NCBI GenBank assembly: GCA_902729315.2
Contig: LR746279.1
Coordinates: forward strand, 3,814,001 to 3,878,000
Source of the DNA: Spirodela intermedia
Lineage: Eukaryota > Streptophyta > Magnoliopsida > Alismatales > Araceae
DNA length: 64,000 bases
Direction: 5' to 3'
A model generated the notes under the pieces. That model saw only the letters and a list, made by a program, of their open reading frames with translations. It searched no databases and had not been told where the DNA came from. A program made the translations under genes and the position numbers. The first letter of the stretch is position 1; each line of letters starts with the position of its first letter. Positions 47,129 through 60,472 of this stretch are shown in pieces.

Positions 47129-47923
47129 GAGATAGAGAGAGAGCGAGGTGGGAGGGAAAGTAATTTTCTATTCCTAGAGAGATAAAGAGATGCGAAGTTA
47201 GAGGGGCGGCGATTCGCCGCTTCAGGAGACGGGGCGGGTGGGATTCACGCGGACTTTTTCAGAACTTTCAAAGTGGGCCCTGCTCCCACTTCGCTCCTTG
47301 ATATTCCCACCCCCACCCTCGCACACCGACCCGACCAGATTAGAGAGAGAGAGAGGGGTCTCTAAAGGAAGGGGGAGGGACAGGAGGGGTTCCGAGAAGA
47401 ACCAAACAAAACTCAGGCGTGGGTATATCAACACCCGTGGGCCCCGCCGAAGGATGCAATTCCAATGTGGGGAGAAGATAAGAGCAGGAGCTCTGTGGGG
47501 CCCACCGAGGACTTTCAACTCCCCAATAATAACGTCTCCAATAAGTCATAATAATTTAAAAAATCCAAAAAAGAACAAATCTGCTTACAAGCGACGATCT
47601 CATTCGCGCTCAAGGGAAAATAAAAACAATTAAAAATAAGAAAAATAATTATAATAATATCCGCACCGCTTCCCCATTCTAGATTCAGATCCCCCCCCGA
47701 ATAGAAGAAAATAAAAAAAAGCTGCACACAAGCGACCATCTCCTTCGCCCGCATAAAAAATAAAAATAAAATAAAATAAATACTAAGAAGCAATAATTCT
47801 CATCATAGCCGCAGCCAATCTCCCTTCTAGATTCCGAGATTCCATACGTTCCTCCTTCTCGGGCGGCCGGGACTTCACTGGATCCCCCACCATGAATTCT
47901 CCGATCCGGAGACGAGGAGGGAG
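47129..47923. other. Intergenic, MICU upstream / TBL 3' flank
   Basis: No gene. An AT-rich A/T-run section (47520-47800) probably includes the TBL 3' UTR. Two diverged copies of an ACAAGCGACxATCTC phrase (47587 and 47727) mark a small duplication. Confidence 0.55.
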
Positions 47924-50008
47924 CTACAACTGGGCGAGGAGAATCTCGTTCCATGTGTCGGGGACGCCGGGCAGGCACCAGTGCAGACAGTCTTGGACAC
48001 CCGACGACGACGCTCTGAGGCTGTAGTTGGACATGTGGGCTTCGTCCCGCAGCTCCGAGATGGCGGTGATGTCCAGCAGCCGCACGCCCGTGCCCGCCAC
48101 GGCGCCGGCGGCGAGTGCATCGTCGGCGGCACCGCCGTCTTGTACCCGTACACCTCTCAGCAAAGGGGTCGTGTTGGCGCAGCTGCCGCCAGAGTTCCAA
48201 TCGCCGTTGACAAAGTGCCGGGGGGATATGCTCCGGAGGAAGGCCCTCAGCCGCGGGTGGTACGGGATCTGGGAGTCGAGCCACCGCACGACGCTGTGGA
48301 CGGTGAAATTCTTCGCCCTGGATATCTCCGCCATCCGCCGGTCGCGCAGCGGCGCGCCGTTGACGTACATGTCCCACCGGTTGCCGCTGATCTTGCCCCT
48401 GTTCCAGTGATGGCCCGTGTTGAGAACCAGGACGTCGAACCTGCCAATGTGCTGCCGCAGGAAAGCCGCCGGTCGGTCGAGGTGCATGGCATAGCGCGTC
48501 GCCGCCGGGTCCGATCGGTTGAGCGGCTCCAGCTCGCACAGGCTCGCCGACCAGTAGTAGAGGATGGTCGTGTTCGTGGCGAAGAATCGGTAGGCCCAGC
48601 CATCGGGCCGGATTGCCCCGCGGGCCTTGACGAGGCCGAATTCCCTCCCCACGTCGTCCACTTCAGGGGCCTCCTTGCCGCCGGTGAGCATGCACATGAG
48701 CGACTGGAACTGCTGCCGGCCCAGGGAGTCCCCCACCAGGGCGATCGTCTTCCCCCGCAACCTGGCCAAAGAGGAAAGATCAGCTTTGTTTCTCTTCTCT
48801 TCTGCCTTTAGAGTCTATTTATTAGAGAGAGGGGCAGAGAACTTGCCTTGTGAGGAGGGAGTGGCGGTCGAACTCCTGTATCTCGCAGCTCTCCGGCTGC
48901 CACCGAAAACTCTCGTAGGAGAAATCCGTGCGCTGGGTCAGCCTGCAAGCCCACATCGGAGATAGCCACCGCTTGCACTCCAACCCAGAGTACAAAGGCC
49001 GCCGCCTGGCGTCTTGAACCCACCGTCCCCTGGCGTAGTTGCAGCCTGCGAGAACGATCGCAGAGACTATTGGTCCACAAGATGATGCAGTCAAACGCCA
49101 CATGAACAAGTCAATACAATAAAAGGAAGAGCGAGAAGAAACATATGTTGCCAAGGCTTGGGCATTCCACTCTTTGACAAAAACTGAGAAAAGATCACAC
49201 TTTGACAACACCTGGCTCAGAAATGTCTGGTTAGACCCAATCGATGTGGTTGTCCTTTATTTCCATACAACCACATCCTTCTTTTTTCCTAGAAAGAGAT
49301 TAGCCTTTATCCAAAATCAGGTTCATTCTTACTTAGAACAAACAAGTGCGCGTCAGTTTCCTTGGGCAATGGCGGCCATGGATTCCGGGCTTCCTAATAG
49401 TTGCCATGAGCAGCATGGATATAGATACAACTGGCATCACGATCCCATGAGGAATTCAAGAGAGTCTACGATTAACAAAGTCGAAAGATGGATCGGATTG
49501 TGTCTTGGTATGGCGGATCAAAGTAAACTATTGCAAGAAAGGATTAAATATATTAAATCTCACCATTCTTTTCCTTGGGAATGATGCCCGGGGCGTCGGG
49601 TTTGCTCACATTTACAGCAGTGCTGATCGATGGGGAGCCTGCAGGTTCAGGGCTCACAATGACAGCAGACGTCTTCACTTGCCAGCTGGCATCTGTCGGC
49701 TGTTGTGATGGGCTTGCAGGTTTGCCTGCTACATTGACAAGAACTTCCTTGGGGTGAATGGGAAAGAATGGGAAGGAGAGCAGCTGTCCAAGCAGAATCA
49801 TCACCCAGGGGAAGAGTAACAGAGAAAGAGGCATAAACCTACCTGCAGAGAGAGTTTCCGGCTGCCACTGCTCCAGGAGCAAGGTTGACACGAGAGGAGT
49901 CTTCTCCCATCCCCAGACGAGAAGGGTTGTGCAGACCACAGCGACTACAGTGAGCGACAGCTGCTTACGCCTCAACCCATAGAAGCTGTTGCAGATCTTT
50001 GACTGCAT
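47924..50008 (-). CDS. Trichome-birefringence-like (TBL) polysaccharide O-acetyltransferase (4 exons, 454 aa)
   Basis: Exons, high to low: 49843-50008, 49564-49725, 48847-49045, 47924-48761. The second intron is GT-AG and the third is GC-AG (AAG|GCAAGT). The first intron (49726-49842) is 117 nt, stop-free and T-rich with good borders; without splicing the protein would be 493 aa. The N-terminus has a short cytosolic stretch and one membrane anchor ([17 protein letters not shown]), as in Golgi type II proteins. The TBL domain follows ([28 protein letters not shown]). Esterase box GDSLGRQQ is near the start of the last exon, and the C-terminal DxxH motif is [16 protein letters not shown]. The family transfers acetyl groups to xylan, mannan or pectin in the Golgi; closest by sight to the TBL14-16 type, acceptor not determinable. 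Stop is TAG at 47924-47926. Confidence 0.92.
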
Positions 50009-51768
50009 ATCCTACCGACTAAAAGCCGTCAACGGGTCTGGTCCCCTAGAATCAAAGCGGTGAAGAAGCAAGTCAGGTATGGCAATAATCAGAATCTCAT
50101 CATGTTCTACGACTAAAATCCAAAAGGTACATACTAGAGGTGTAAATTCTTCTTTCACAGACTAAGAAAATCTGCAGTTCTGTCGCAAAATAGGGTCAAT
50201 GCGCATATGGAAGCCGGAAAACATCATATGATCGTAGCACAGAGAGGAATGTATGTTCATCACACGAACCAAAATTCCCGAAGTTAAAACGAGTGTAGGC
50301 GGATTTCCACATCGCGCGCATCGACTTTTCAGCGAAATGAAACAAGAGATGCAAATGTTTAAAAGCAATAACTGGACCAATAAGCAGAGATTCAAACAGC
50401 CGAAACCTGTCTCGCTAGACGCGTGCTGATTCCTCTCCCTTTCCCCTCGTGTCAAAGACGATAGAAGGATGGAAGCAAGAACGGCACGCCCGGGGCATCA
50501 AATTGAAAGCGGAGAAGGAAAAAAAAATTGAAATCGAACTAAATCCGCATCTACTTTTTCTCGAATTCTGTCTTCTTTGTTTCCCGTTAGTGAGCGATTT
50601 CGACAACCCTGCGCTGCACTCTCAGACATGAAGGGACGAGTCCCAAACAGGCCGCACCGAAAGAAGAAGGGAAAGAAGATGAAAGAAGATTCCCTTGCGA
50701 GAAGATGCGAGACGTTGCCCAGATCGAGAGGTAGAATGAGAACAAGAAGAAGAAGAAAAATGGAGATGATGATGATGACGACGACAAGGGCAGAGATCTT
50801 ACCCGAGCGAAAAGCTCAACGGCGGCCGCAAGCAACCATTAGGGGACGGAGCACAGCCAGATCCAACGGTTCAAGCAAGAGGAGGGAGAAGCAGCGCGAA
50901 CACGGTAATGCCCTCGGCAAGAAGCAAGAGAGCCGCAGACGAGAGATTACAGAGAACCGAGGGCAGAGGAACCTCCCTCCGCCGCCCTCTCTCTCTCTCT
51001 CTCTCTCTCTCTGGTCCCTCAAACCCCGTGCGACCACCCCGGCAGAGTCGGGTCGGGATGGGATAGGGGGGTGTCCAATTTTTGTTGTATCATAAATGAA
51101 TAACACCGCTACAAATATATATATATATATATAATATGTATATAAATCACAATTAACACCGCCAAGTGTTTGCCTTGAAAACACAAAGTCAACCACAATT
51201 AACAAATCCTCTCCCAGATACTATGCACAAGAGTCAACGCTTGGCGAGGTTTTCCCCATCCCGCATCCCCGTCACCCACACCCCCTTTGATTCCGTCAAC
51301 AGAGGGAAGAACCTTGCAAAGTCATTGCACGCCTCCACAGCGCAGAGGAGAAAGGACGAAGGAGGAAGGAGGGAAAAGGAGGGACGGAGGAAGACGGAAG
51401 GAAGAAAGAAGTCACGACCGTCGAAATCTCCACAAGCATAGGGCATGCAGCATCCAAAATCGACCGATGGCAACGGAACATCAGGCTCAACAGTGCCAGA
51501 TCTCCATGCCGATAAACCCAAACATGGAGAGAGAGTGGAGGGAGAATGAAATGGAGATCGAGAGCGAGAGCGGCCAGTAAGAAATCCCGTGCGGTTCCCC
51601 AACCTTTTCCGTCAGATCAGGTCGTCGCCAGCAGGAGGAAAGCCCTAGGCCATCTCCGCTCCTCCTCGTCCAAAATCCACCGGCGGCAACGGAACATAAA
51701 GCTCCACAGCCCAGATCTCGCGATAAACCCTCACATGGAGACAGCGGAGGGAGAAGGAAACGGAGATC

Positions 51769-51808
<40 letters not shown>

Positions 51809-52267
51809 CAAGATCAGGTCGTCGCAGGCCAGAGGAAATCCCTACGCCATTATCGCCGCCCGGAGGAAAGCACGGTGGGAGGACGCTGGAGAGAGAGAGA
51901 GAGAAGAGAAAGAAGAGGGAAAGGGCGGGGGAAAGGGAGGGAGAGGAGTATATATAACTCGGATATTTACATTAAAATCCTCCTAATTTTTCAGAACAGC
52001 ATCAACCATATCTTAAAAGAAATAAATATATAATTCCTGCATCAACCACATCTAATATATAATTTAAAAAACAGAAGCCAACCACATTTAATCACATAAA
52101 AATAAAAATCCTGCAACTCCATCCCACCCCATACAAATAAAAAACAGAAGCGGCGTTGCCCCCACCCATCCATCACCTCCCCCCTTTGACTCGTCAACAG
52201 AAGGTAGGAGAAGAAGAAGAAGAAGAGAAAGAAGAACCTGCAACTCCATCTTCCGACCAGGAAGGGC
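50009..52267. other. TBL upstream region / transporter 3' flank
   Basis: No gene recognised. Holds likely TBL leader and promoter, CT and GA runs (50992-51012, 51775-51806, 51893-51904), an AT run at 51115-51133 and purine-rich blocks. Two related phrases GCATCCAAAATCGACCGATGGCAACGGAACA (near 51450) and CGTCCAAAATCCACCGGCGGCAACGGAACA (near 51668), cited here by position, show a local duplication of about 220 bp spacing. Confidence 0.55.
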
Positions 52268-54948
52268 TCAGTGCAGCGGCGGCGAGGGGGGCGGCATCCG
52301 GAAAGAGCCGCCGGAGTAGAGCATGCAGTAGACGGACCTGGTCCGGAGGGTGAGGATGGTGCTCAGGACGGAGCCCAGCACGCAGACAGCGGCCAGGACC
52401 TCGAAGGTGAGCCTGAAGCACCCGCCGCCGAGGCAGGTTCCGCTGGAGCTGCCGGCGGAGCCGCCGGCTTGATTGGCGACCTCTCGGTCGTAGACGTAGC
52501 CGGCGAGGAAGCCGGAGAAGAGCAGGGCCCCGAGGGGGTTGCCGAGGATCATGAAGTTGTAGATGACGCCGAAGTGCTTCAGGCCGAAGAGCTCGGAGGC
52601 GGTGGGGATCATCACCGAGAATTGGAACCCGTAGCAGGTGCCCAGGATTGCGGTGGAGGCGTACAACGTCCCCCTGAGAGCGAAGGCAAAGAGCCCGTGC
52701 GCCGCCGCCATCAGCACCTGCGTCGCCGCCATCCACGCCGGCCTCGGCAGCATCCTCGACCTACAGAGAAGAAGACGATGAGATGATCCCGATCTAGAAA
52801 AAGAAGAAAATGGAGAAAAGGAAGATGATGATGATGAGATGATCCCCATTTGGAAGAAGATGAAGAAGACGAAGACGAAGAAGAAGAAGAAGAAGAAGAT
52901 GACGATGATGATGATCGATAGATCGATCACCTGGCAAAGTGTTCGGAGATGACGCCGCCGAGGAGGCGGCCGAGGAAGTTGCAGAAGCTGAAGAGGCAGA
53001 GGAGGATGGTGGTGTCCTCCTCGCCGGCAGCAACTCCGATCTGCGCCAGGTTGTTGAGCACCGTGATCCCGGAGCCGACGCCGAGGAAGTAGGCGAAGAA
53101 GAGGAGCCAGAAATCCGCCTTCACCAGGGCCTCCCGGAACTCAAAATCCTCCCCCCGCCGGGGCCTCCTCTTCTTCCTCCTCACCGCTCCCTCGCCCTCG
53201 GCGAGCAGGATGCTCACGTCTGAAGAATCATCCTCCCCCTCCATGAAGCTCCCGAGGTTCGCCGCCGATGACGACGCCGGCAGCAGCAGCGGCTCTGACT
53301 TGTCCGAGTCCCCCCCGGAAGAGACCAGCCGCTCCGACGAGCCAGACGGACCGACAAAGCCGCCGCTCTTCTTCCTCCTACCGGGAGCCGGGAAGAGCGT
53401 CATCTTCAGGGGGACGGCGAGCGGGGCGAGGAGCATCACCACCATCACCGCCACGAAGGTGTAGGAGATCCAGTCGGGGATGGCGAGGAGGTCCTCCAGG
53501 ACCGTGATGGTGAGGAGGTAGAGGCCCAGGAGAACACTGGCGATCTGCACGAAGAGGAAGTGGCCGTGCTCGGAGGCGTCTTCTCCCATGGCGGGGACGC
53601 AGGGCCGGACCAGGTACATGAGAGAGATGCATATCACCGGAATCCCCAGCGAGAAGAGCAGCAGGAGCTTGGTGGCGGAGCTGTGGAGAACTCCCGAATA
53701 GATCACCGTGTAGACTGCTGCGCTGAGGCCGATGTAGCCCTTGAGGATGCCGGCGACGGTGCCCCTGCTGAGGGGGAAGTTCCTCATGTTCGTCACCAGG
53801 ACCGCCGTCCCCAGCCACGCGCTGCTGTTGGTGGCCACCACCAGAGCGAGCCACAGCTGCCGTGGAACAATCAGGGTATCAGAGAGATCTGTCATTTCGA
53901 GAACGAAGAAGAAGAAGAAGGGGGAAGCAGGAAGAAGAAGGTGTGACTCAGAATCGCAGAGATTGACGAATAAGCAAGGATTTGAGCAGCAAGAACACCA
54001 GGGGAAGCATAAACACGAAGTGGGTATCCTAAATTGTTGAGGTTAGTGACAGTAAAGTTCATCCAGGAAATTTCAGACACATGAACGAGGATCAACTCGC
54101 AGAGACACGAGGATCTGAGAAACAGAAAAGCAGGAATATCGTCAACTCTCACTTGAATTTTGTTCTCAGGATTTACATCAGAAGAATTGAAGAACTGCTG
54201 ATGAGCAGTCCAAGAGCAGGGAAGACGTGGGATCTTCTGGTTCAAACTGGGGACTCGCCCATCCACAAATTTTCCTCGTCCGGCCGAATAATTCAGTAAA
54301 AGAAAAAATTTAAAAAAAGGGAAGAAGAAGATGCATCATCGTATGAGCACTGTGGAACCAGGTTGTCCCATTCTGATCCAGGATGAATCTTCGAACCCGA
54401 CAGATCTGGTTTCCCCAAATTACTGTGCACAAACCTCTCGAGAACGGAGTGGTTAGGGCAATGCGAAGGGGAATTTCCCGAGAGGCATTGACATCCAGAA
54501 CGAGATCCAGAGAGAAGAACCGAAAGGATCCGTCATCCCCAAGAACAGCGCGAACAAATCCTCGATAGATAGATAGAGAGATAGAGAGATAGAGCAGCGG
54601 CTGGATGCTCACCAGCCAGTAGGGCACGTTGGTGACGGTCTCGCTGACAGCAAGGTAGAGCACGCCGAATCCGAAGAAGCCGCAGAGAGCTCCGACGAGG
54701 AGAACCACCCATGGGGGGAACCTGTTGGAGGCCATCCCCGGGAGGGTGCCGACGTTCTCCCCGATGTCGTTGGCGACGCCGAGGATGGTTAGCTGCTGCT
54801 GGTTGAATCCCAGAACGGATTTGAGGGAGGGGGAGTAGAGAGGGAAGGCGAAGGCGCTCCCCGCCGCCACCTGCACCCACACCGCCGCCCCCAGCCCCAC
54901 CCACGGCGGCCGGCTCCCCACCTTCACCGCCGCCGCCGACGACGCCAT
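52268..54948 (-). CDS. Nodulin-like / NFD4-type MFS membrane transporter (3 exons, 584 aa)
   Basis: Exons, high to low: 54613-54948, 52931-53856, 52268-52760; phases 0 and 2 agree, total 1755 nt. The N-terminal nodulin-like domain starts WVGLGAAVWVQVAAGSAFAFPLYSP, contains QLTILGVANDIGENVG, then several membrane helices to LIYSGVL-type segments in exon 2. A long polar loop of about 85 residues (Ser/Asp/Arg rich, with two basic patches RRKK and RRKKRRPRR) separates the two halves. The second half begins EFREALVKADFWLLFFAYFLGVGSGITVLNNLAQIG, a diagnostic block of this family, and ends with further helices. About 12 membrane spans by eye. Family members (named after NUCLEAR FUSION DEFECTIVE 4) are putative major facilitators; substrate unknown. 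Length fits the usual 550-600 residues. Confidence 0.92.
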
Positions 54949-56130
54949 AGCGCCACCAACTCCGGCGAGAAGCAGACCAGGATCGAGCGGGAGAGAAGAA
55001 GATCCCCAACTCCCGCGAGGAGGAGGCGTCGGATTTTCTCATCGTAATTTTCATGAATATAATTCCTGCATTTGCACTGTAAAAATTAAATTACGTCGGA
55101 AATGTCATCCATTAAATCTAAATACTTTCATAAATAAAAATTACTACTTGATGGGGTAAACAATAATTCATTTCCCTTATCCTAATTTTCATGAACTGTA
55201 AAAAATTAAAATACCTCGAATAAGACAGAAAAAGGCCTTTTAATTACCTTACCTCGAATATTTACTGCATCGATTTTCATTTAAAAAACTAGTACTTGAC
55301 GGGTGCAACAATAATAATAATAATAATAACTTTCGTAAAATCAATTCCTGTAGTTACACGATAAAAAATACATTAAACCTCGAATATTAATTAAGACCCA
55401 TTAAACCCGGTACAGCAATAATTCTTATTATTGGGTTTTTTCCCCTCGAAAACCCAACAAAAAGGGGATACTAACCGTTATCTTATTACACGTGTCCGCA
55501 AAAATCGCTGGCTACGACGTCCCCCAGATTTATGTCGGCCGCAGAGTCGTCAGAAAATAATATGATATCGACAGATCATGAGAACTATAAAAAACCTGCC
55601 CACGTGGTGCGCTCTCGACGGTACGATGAGGAGAGAAGACGTGACCTGGCGCGATTGTTCCGGCCGATCTGCCTCATCTGAGATCATGACTGTATCATAT
55701 CGTATCGTATCGTATCGTGACGTCTGAAGATCGTGAGCAGTATGAGGTCTCCGCATAGTTCCGAGGGCCTGAACTGGTCCAGAGGGGGAACGTGCCGACG
55801 GTTGCGAGCCTCCATGCGGTAGGTTGTCTCGCGGTGATTGGGAGCGCATGCGATTGATTATCACTTGCGCACCTTAATTTGCCCGTAATGTTGTCACATA
55901 TTTCCCAGCTCGTATGAATTTAATGATTAAAAATATATAATCAATCCCTTCTCTCTCTCTCTCTCTCTTTCTCTTGCTCTCTCTCTAAATTTGAATGGAC
56001 AACCACCTTCAAAGAGACCATTTTTTCTTCACAACATTGCAGTTTAGGAGCTGCTGTTCAGCAAATAACACCAAGAAAGATGGGAAAATATTGCCTGTGG
56101 GCAATGGGATTAATAGAACACCCATTTCAG

Positions 56131-56174
<44 letters not shown>

Positions 56175-56248
56175 GAATTCTAGTCAGCAGACATTAATTA
56201 CTTCATGTAAAATTATTATCTGAGGAACTCCAGAAGAAGAAAACAATA

Positions 56249-56294
<46 letters not shown>

Positions 56295-56368
56295 CGACTC
56301 CTTGGACAGACTTGGCAGTGGTGGTGGTGGCGGCGGCGGCGGCAGTGTCACCAGTGGTGGCTGCGACA
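54949..56368. other. Intergenic between transporter and UCH gene
   Basis: No gene. AT-rich sequence with an ATAATA run (55309-55329), TC runs (55950-55985), a (GA)n run at 56131-56172 and an ATG/GAT trinucleotide run at 56248-56293 in the probable UCH 3' UTR. A CGTAT repeat (TCGTATCGTATCGTATCG, 55698-55716) is also present. Confidence 0.6.
56248..56293. repeat. (GAT)n microsatellite near UCH 3' end
   Basis: About 15 perfect GAT units, 75 bp beyond the UCH stop, probably within its 3' UTR (as ATC repeats in the mRNA sense). Confidence 0.95.
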
Positions 56369-59300
56369 TCATTTGCCGGCGGCAGCATGCTTCTGCTTTG
56401 CCTTCTCGATCAAGGGCTTGAGCTGCTTCTTCTCGGCGAGGATCTTGAGGAAGTTGAAGAGGAAGGGGATGTAATTGTGCTTCCTGCGGATGTTCTCCGT
56501 CTTCCACTTCTTGAACTTCTCCTCCTCCATCAGGATCCTCTCGGTAGCACCCTCGATGCCCGACGTCACCTCTGCCAGGGACTGATTGAGGGCCTCGATG
56601 CTGGGCCCGCCGTACCGGGCGCCGCCACCGCCGTTGTAGTCCCCCAGCCGCTCCGCCTGGGCCTTGCCCAGCTGGTCCAGGAGCACCTCCCGCTTCCGCT
56701 GCAGCTCCTTCAGCTCCGCCGTGTACATCTCCCGCCGGTTCCTGATAATAGCCATGAGATTGAACCTGATCTCGCTCTGTGAGTACCGCTCGATCCGCTC
56801 CTGGATGACGGGTTGCACCATCCTCAGCCAATCCAGGTCTCCCTGGCCGCCAGGGCACCGCCCGAGGCTGATCGGGCCCTCCTTGAGCCCGTCGAGCTCG
56901 TAAAGCACACCGTCTACTGGCAAGTAGCTCAAAAAGTGGTACACATCGTCGTCCTTGCCTGCCGCCTTCTGCTCCTCGGGGACGAAGGGCTCGGGCCGAG
57001 CGAAGCTGTTGTGGGCTGCCCGGATGGCCTCGCTGTTGCTGATCGCCAGCCCCTTGAGCTCCGGCGGGAAGTTCTTCGTGAATTCCTTCAGCATCGACAG
57101 CTCCGGCCCGATATCAACCTCCGGGCAATTCATCAGGATCGAGAGGATCGCTTGGGTCGCACAGGCATTGTTGATCACCTGCAATGAAGAAAAAGGGAAG
57201 AAAAAAAAAGAGAGGATGAGAGAGAGAGAGAGAGAGAGGGCGGCAGCCTCAGGTGGGCGGGCGGGCGGGCGGGCGGCGGCGGTGGCGGCAGCGGTGGAAG
57301 ACTGTCGACAGACCTGGCTGGCGAAGAACAAATTGGGGACAGGGTCCTTGATGACAACGCGGTCGTCCTTCTCCCCAGGGCGCCACTTGAAGAGGAATAT
57401 CAACCCATACACCGGCCTGGGAAAATATTCACCACAGGTTACAGCAAACCCATCTTCTTACTCTAAATGTGACAAGAAAGAGAAAAAATAACCAATCAAG
57501 TGAGCAGCTGTACCGGAGATTGTTCAGCGACTCCAGGTCAAGCGAATACAACTCCTCGACCTGAGCATTAAAGAAAGAAAAGGGGGGGGGCAGAGAGAGA
57601 GAGAGAGGTTGAATCAGGACAAGAGAAGAAAGAGGGATCATCTTCTAGCGACTGAAAAAAGATGCCCACTCGTTTGGAACAAAGAAACAGAGCATTCTCA
57701 ACACGCTCTTTTTTATAAATAAATATATATAAAAAAAAAAAAAGAGCTGGATGAAGCCATGGCCCGAGAGCATTTTGGAAGACATGAAACCATTTGCAGC
57801 AAGCATTCTCCCCTCATGTGAAGCCAAATAGATCAGATCAGACCCCTGATATCCAATCCGCCTTGCCAAAGTCAAACCATTAGGCATTGACAGGAACACA
57901 TATCCAGCATGAGAAGGTATGATAGCAATCCAAAACCCAGATGATGACCTGGGCCCACAATCTCAGGACGTTGACAAAAAAGCCTTTAACCAGAATGTCA
58001 AAGACCCCCGACTCATTTTGTGGCAGCAGTAGATCTCATGCAGGAGGACGATGATAACAAAAGTGGTTTGTCGGTGGTAGGGCCATAGCCCATAGGAATC
58101 TATATCATGGTTTCTCCATCACTGCACTCATTTAGACAGAAAATCATACGTTAAAGGATTGAATATTACATTTAATGCAGTGACACCCTGAATTTCTGTG
58201 TCAAACTCCCAAGGACCCCCTGCACAATCCCCAGTTCCTACATGGTGACCAACACAGCAGACGACCAGGAAATGCAACTGAAACTTACTAAAATCTATTC
58301 ACATTCAATGTATTAATATATTATATATCGATGCATACGAGAAATACCCATTTCGATTCCATTGGATTTCCCAACCCATCTGCATTCTTATAGTTGACAA
58401 TCTGCGATCAGCCAACATGCTCATGGAAAGGCCTAAAAGACTGTGATGTATCGCACCTTCTACAGTGGAGACTGACCAATCTGACGAGATTAAAACAAAA
58501 AAATGGGTGAAAGCATAAGTACAGCTGACTCGTCCAACGCATTTAAAAAAAAAAAAAGGGGGCAATCTGGCTAATTCCAATTCTTTATGAGACCGCGTAA
58601 AATAATTAATTCAAGAATATATAGAACGGGAGAGATGCCTATGGGTGTATTCTGAGCGCTCTCAAAAAACCAATGAGAAGTTACTGCTTTTACAACAGAT
58701 ATGTCACTTAGCCATATTTATGTTCCAGGAAGGTTATCCCCACAACCAATGAGTCAGTTTTGACTCTCTTTTTTTTTCCCCCAAAAAAATGGAGAAAACA
58801 AACCACATGAGGTAAAGCTTAGAAGAACAATAAAAAAACCCAGTCTTTTGGCTTATCAGATATTCAAGAATATATCGCCACCAACTGGAAAGATAGATGT
58901 ATCACTGGTTATGTGGAAAACTCTAAAGAGAATGGGAATCTTCAATCAGTCCCCGCCTTCCAGGGGAGAAGGAAAAGAAGTCAATGCAATCTAAGAAAGT
59001 GCATTGAGGGGCTCCGTCAGTTTAGCTTGAAGATCTTGTTGCAGAACATTCGGGGGCTCAACAACAAGTTGCAAATCAGGGAGTTTTAGATACTAATCAT
59101 CTCTCCCAAACCAGATGCGCGCGGTTCAAGAATCAGCAGGGAAGATGGTTGCAATTTTTTGCAACCAGATACGAGGGATAAATGGGGATAAATGGTCCAT
59201 TGATGAGGGTAACACAATGGAATCAAACTGCGGATATGAGGAGTCTACCTGTACGCCTTTCACTTGCATCTGCTGTATGAGTTCAGTGAAAACACCTGGA

Positions 59301-60426
59301 ATAAAATTCAGATTTACCTTAGGTGAAAAGAATTGAAAGTTAGCCATAAGAAGAATATTTTAAAAAAATAAAAGATTAAAAACAACAGGGCATGTGAGAT
59401 AATAAACGCATATTTCTTTTGTTGGTGCGAATCGCTTTCCAGATCTGGGGACTAATCACACTAACATGCTAAGCATTCTCTCCAGATGATTCCATGAAAT
59501 AGAAAAATAAAGACAGTCCCACGGTCACAACTCCGTAAAATAATATATTTTTATGTATCAAGTCCTAAAAATTCTCAAATGGTTATTCTCTGTGATGTTC
59601 TATGTCTTTAAGGACCCCATAAACGTGAATTCTAAAATAATTCATTGCCATTTAGCTCAAGTAATCAACGACCTTTGATTACTTTAATCAAACTGTTTGT
59701 ATATTCAACTTTTGAAAAAGAAGGCCATCCCTCATTTCTCCTGCTCTCCTCCCGAAATATTTATTGCCTATTTAATGCAATAAATCAGAACCTTAACAAG
59801 AGAATCTTAGAAATTGTTTCCTGTTCGTTAGTAAATATAATACTCTTCGAAAATACTCCTAAAATTTCAAGGCAGGTAAAAGCCGAATAATTTTTCTGAA
59901 CAAGATTGGGTGATGAAGCACCGAACAACTATGCTTATCATCACCACATCGGCTATAAATATGTATCACTACATCATCTGGAATGCAAAACCCAACTTGC
60001 ATACATAACTGCAAAGAGAGAGATAGTCAATAGGATAGCATCACCAACCATATTTTGGCACTTTGTTCTCACAATCAACATTATTGAACTAATGCCATTT
60101 CTTTGGCATTCACCATTAATAACCAGAGAAAACCAGAGAAAACTAGAACAGACCACTGAACCAGAAAGACCATCGAGATGTCTACTTTTTAAACATCAAA
60201 TGCATTCTTAATTCCACACTCCATTAATGTTCATGAAACGGCTTTGAAACTACTGGGTTAGTTGCACTCAACTAAGTTACAGAGTCAAGATGCTGACCCA
60301 ATGTAGAAAAATAGAATATAAGTAGCAGGAAAGCCAACAATACAATATTCATCTCTCGATGCCTTAATATGAATAATCAATGTCCGTGACATTTTTCCAG
60401 TTACAAGGTTCTTAAAAAAAAAAAAA

Positions 60427-60472
<46 letters not shown>

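Noticed and set aside
47981-48811. 276-codon plus-strand frame over the TBL last exon
   Set aside because: Antisense shadow; the minus strand carries the GDSL and DxxH motifs.
52271-53946. Several plus-strand frames over the MFS transporter
   Set aside because: Antisense to a GC-rich membrane protein gene; no domain.
56249-56782. Poly-Met frame at the GAT repeat
   Set aside because: Microsatellite translation continuing antisense to the UCH last exon.
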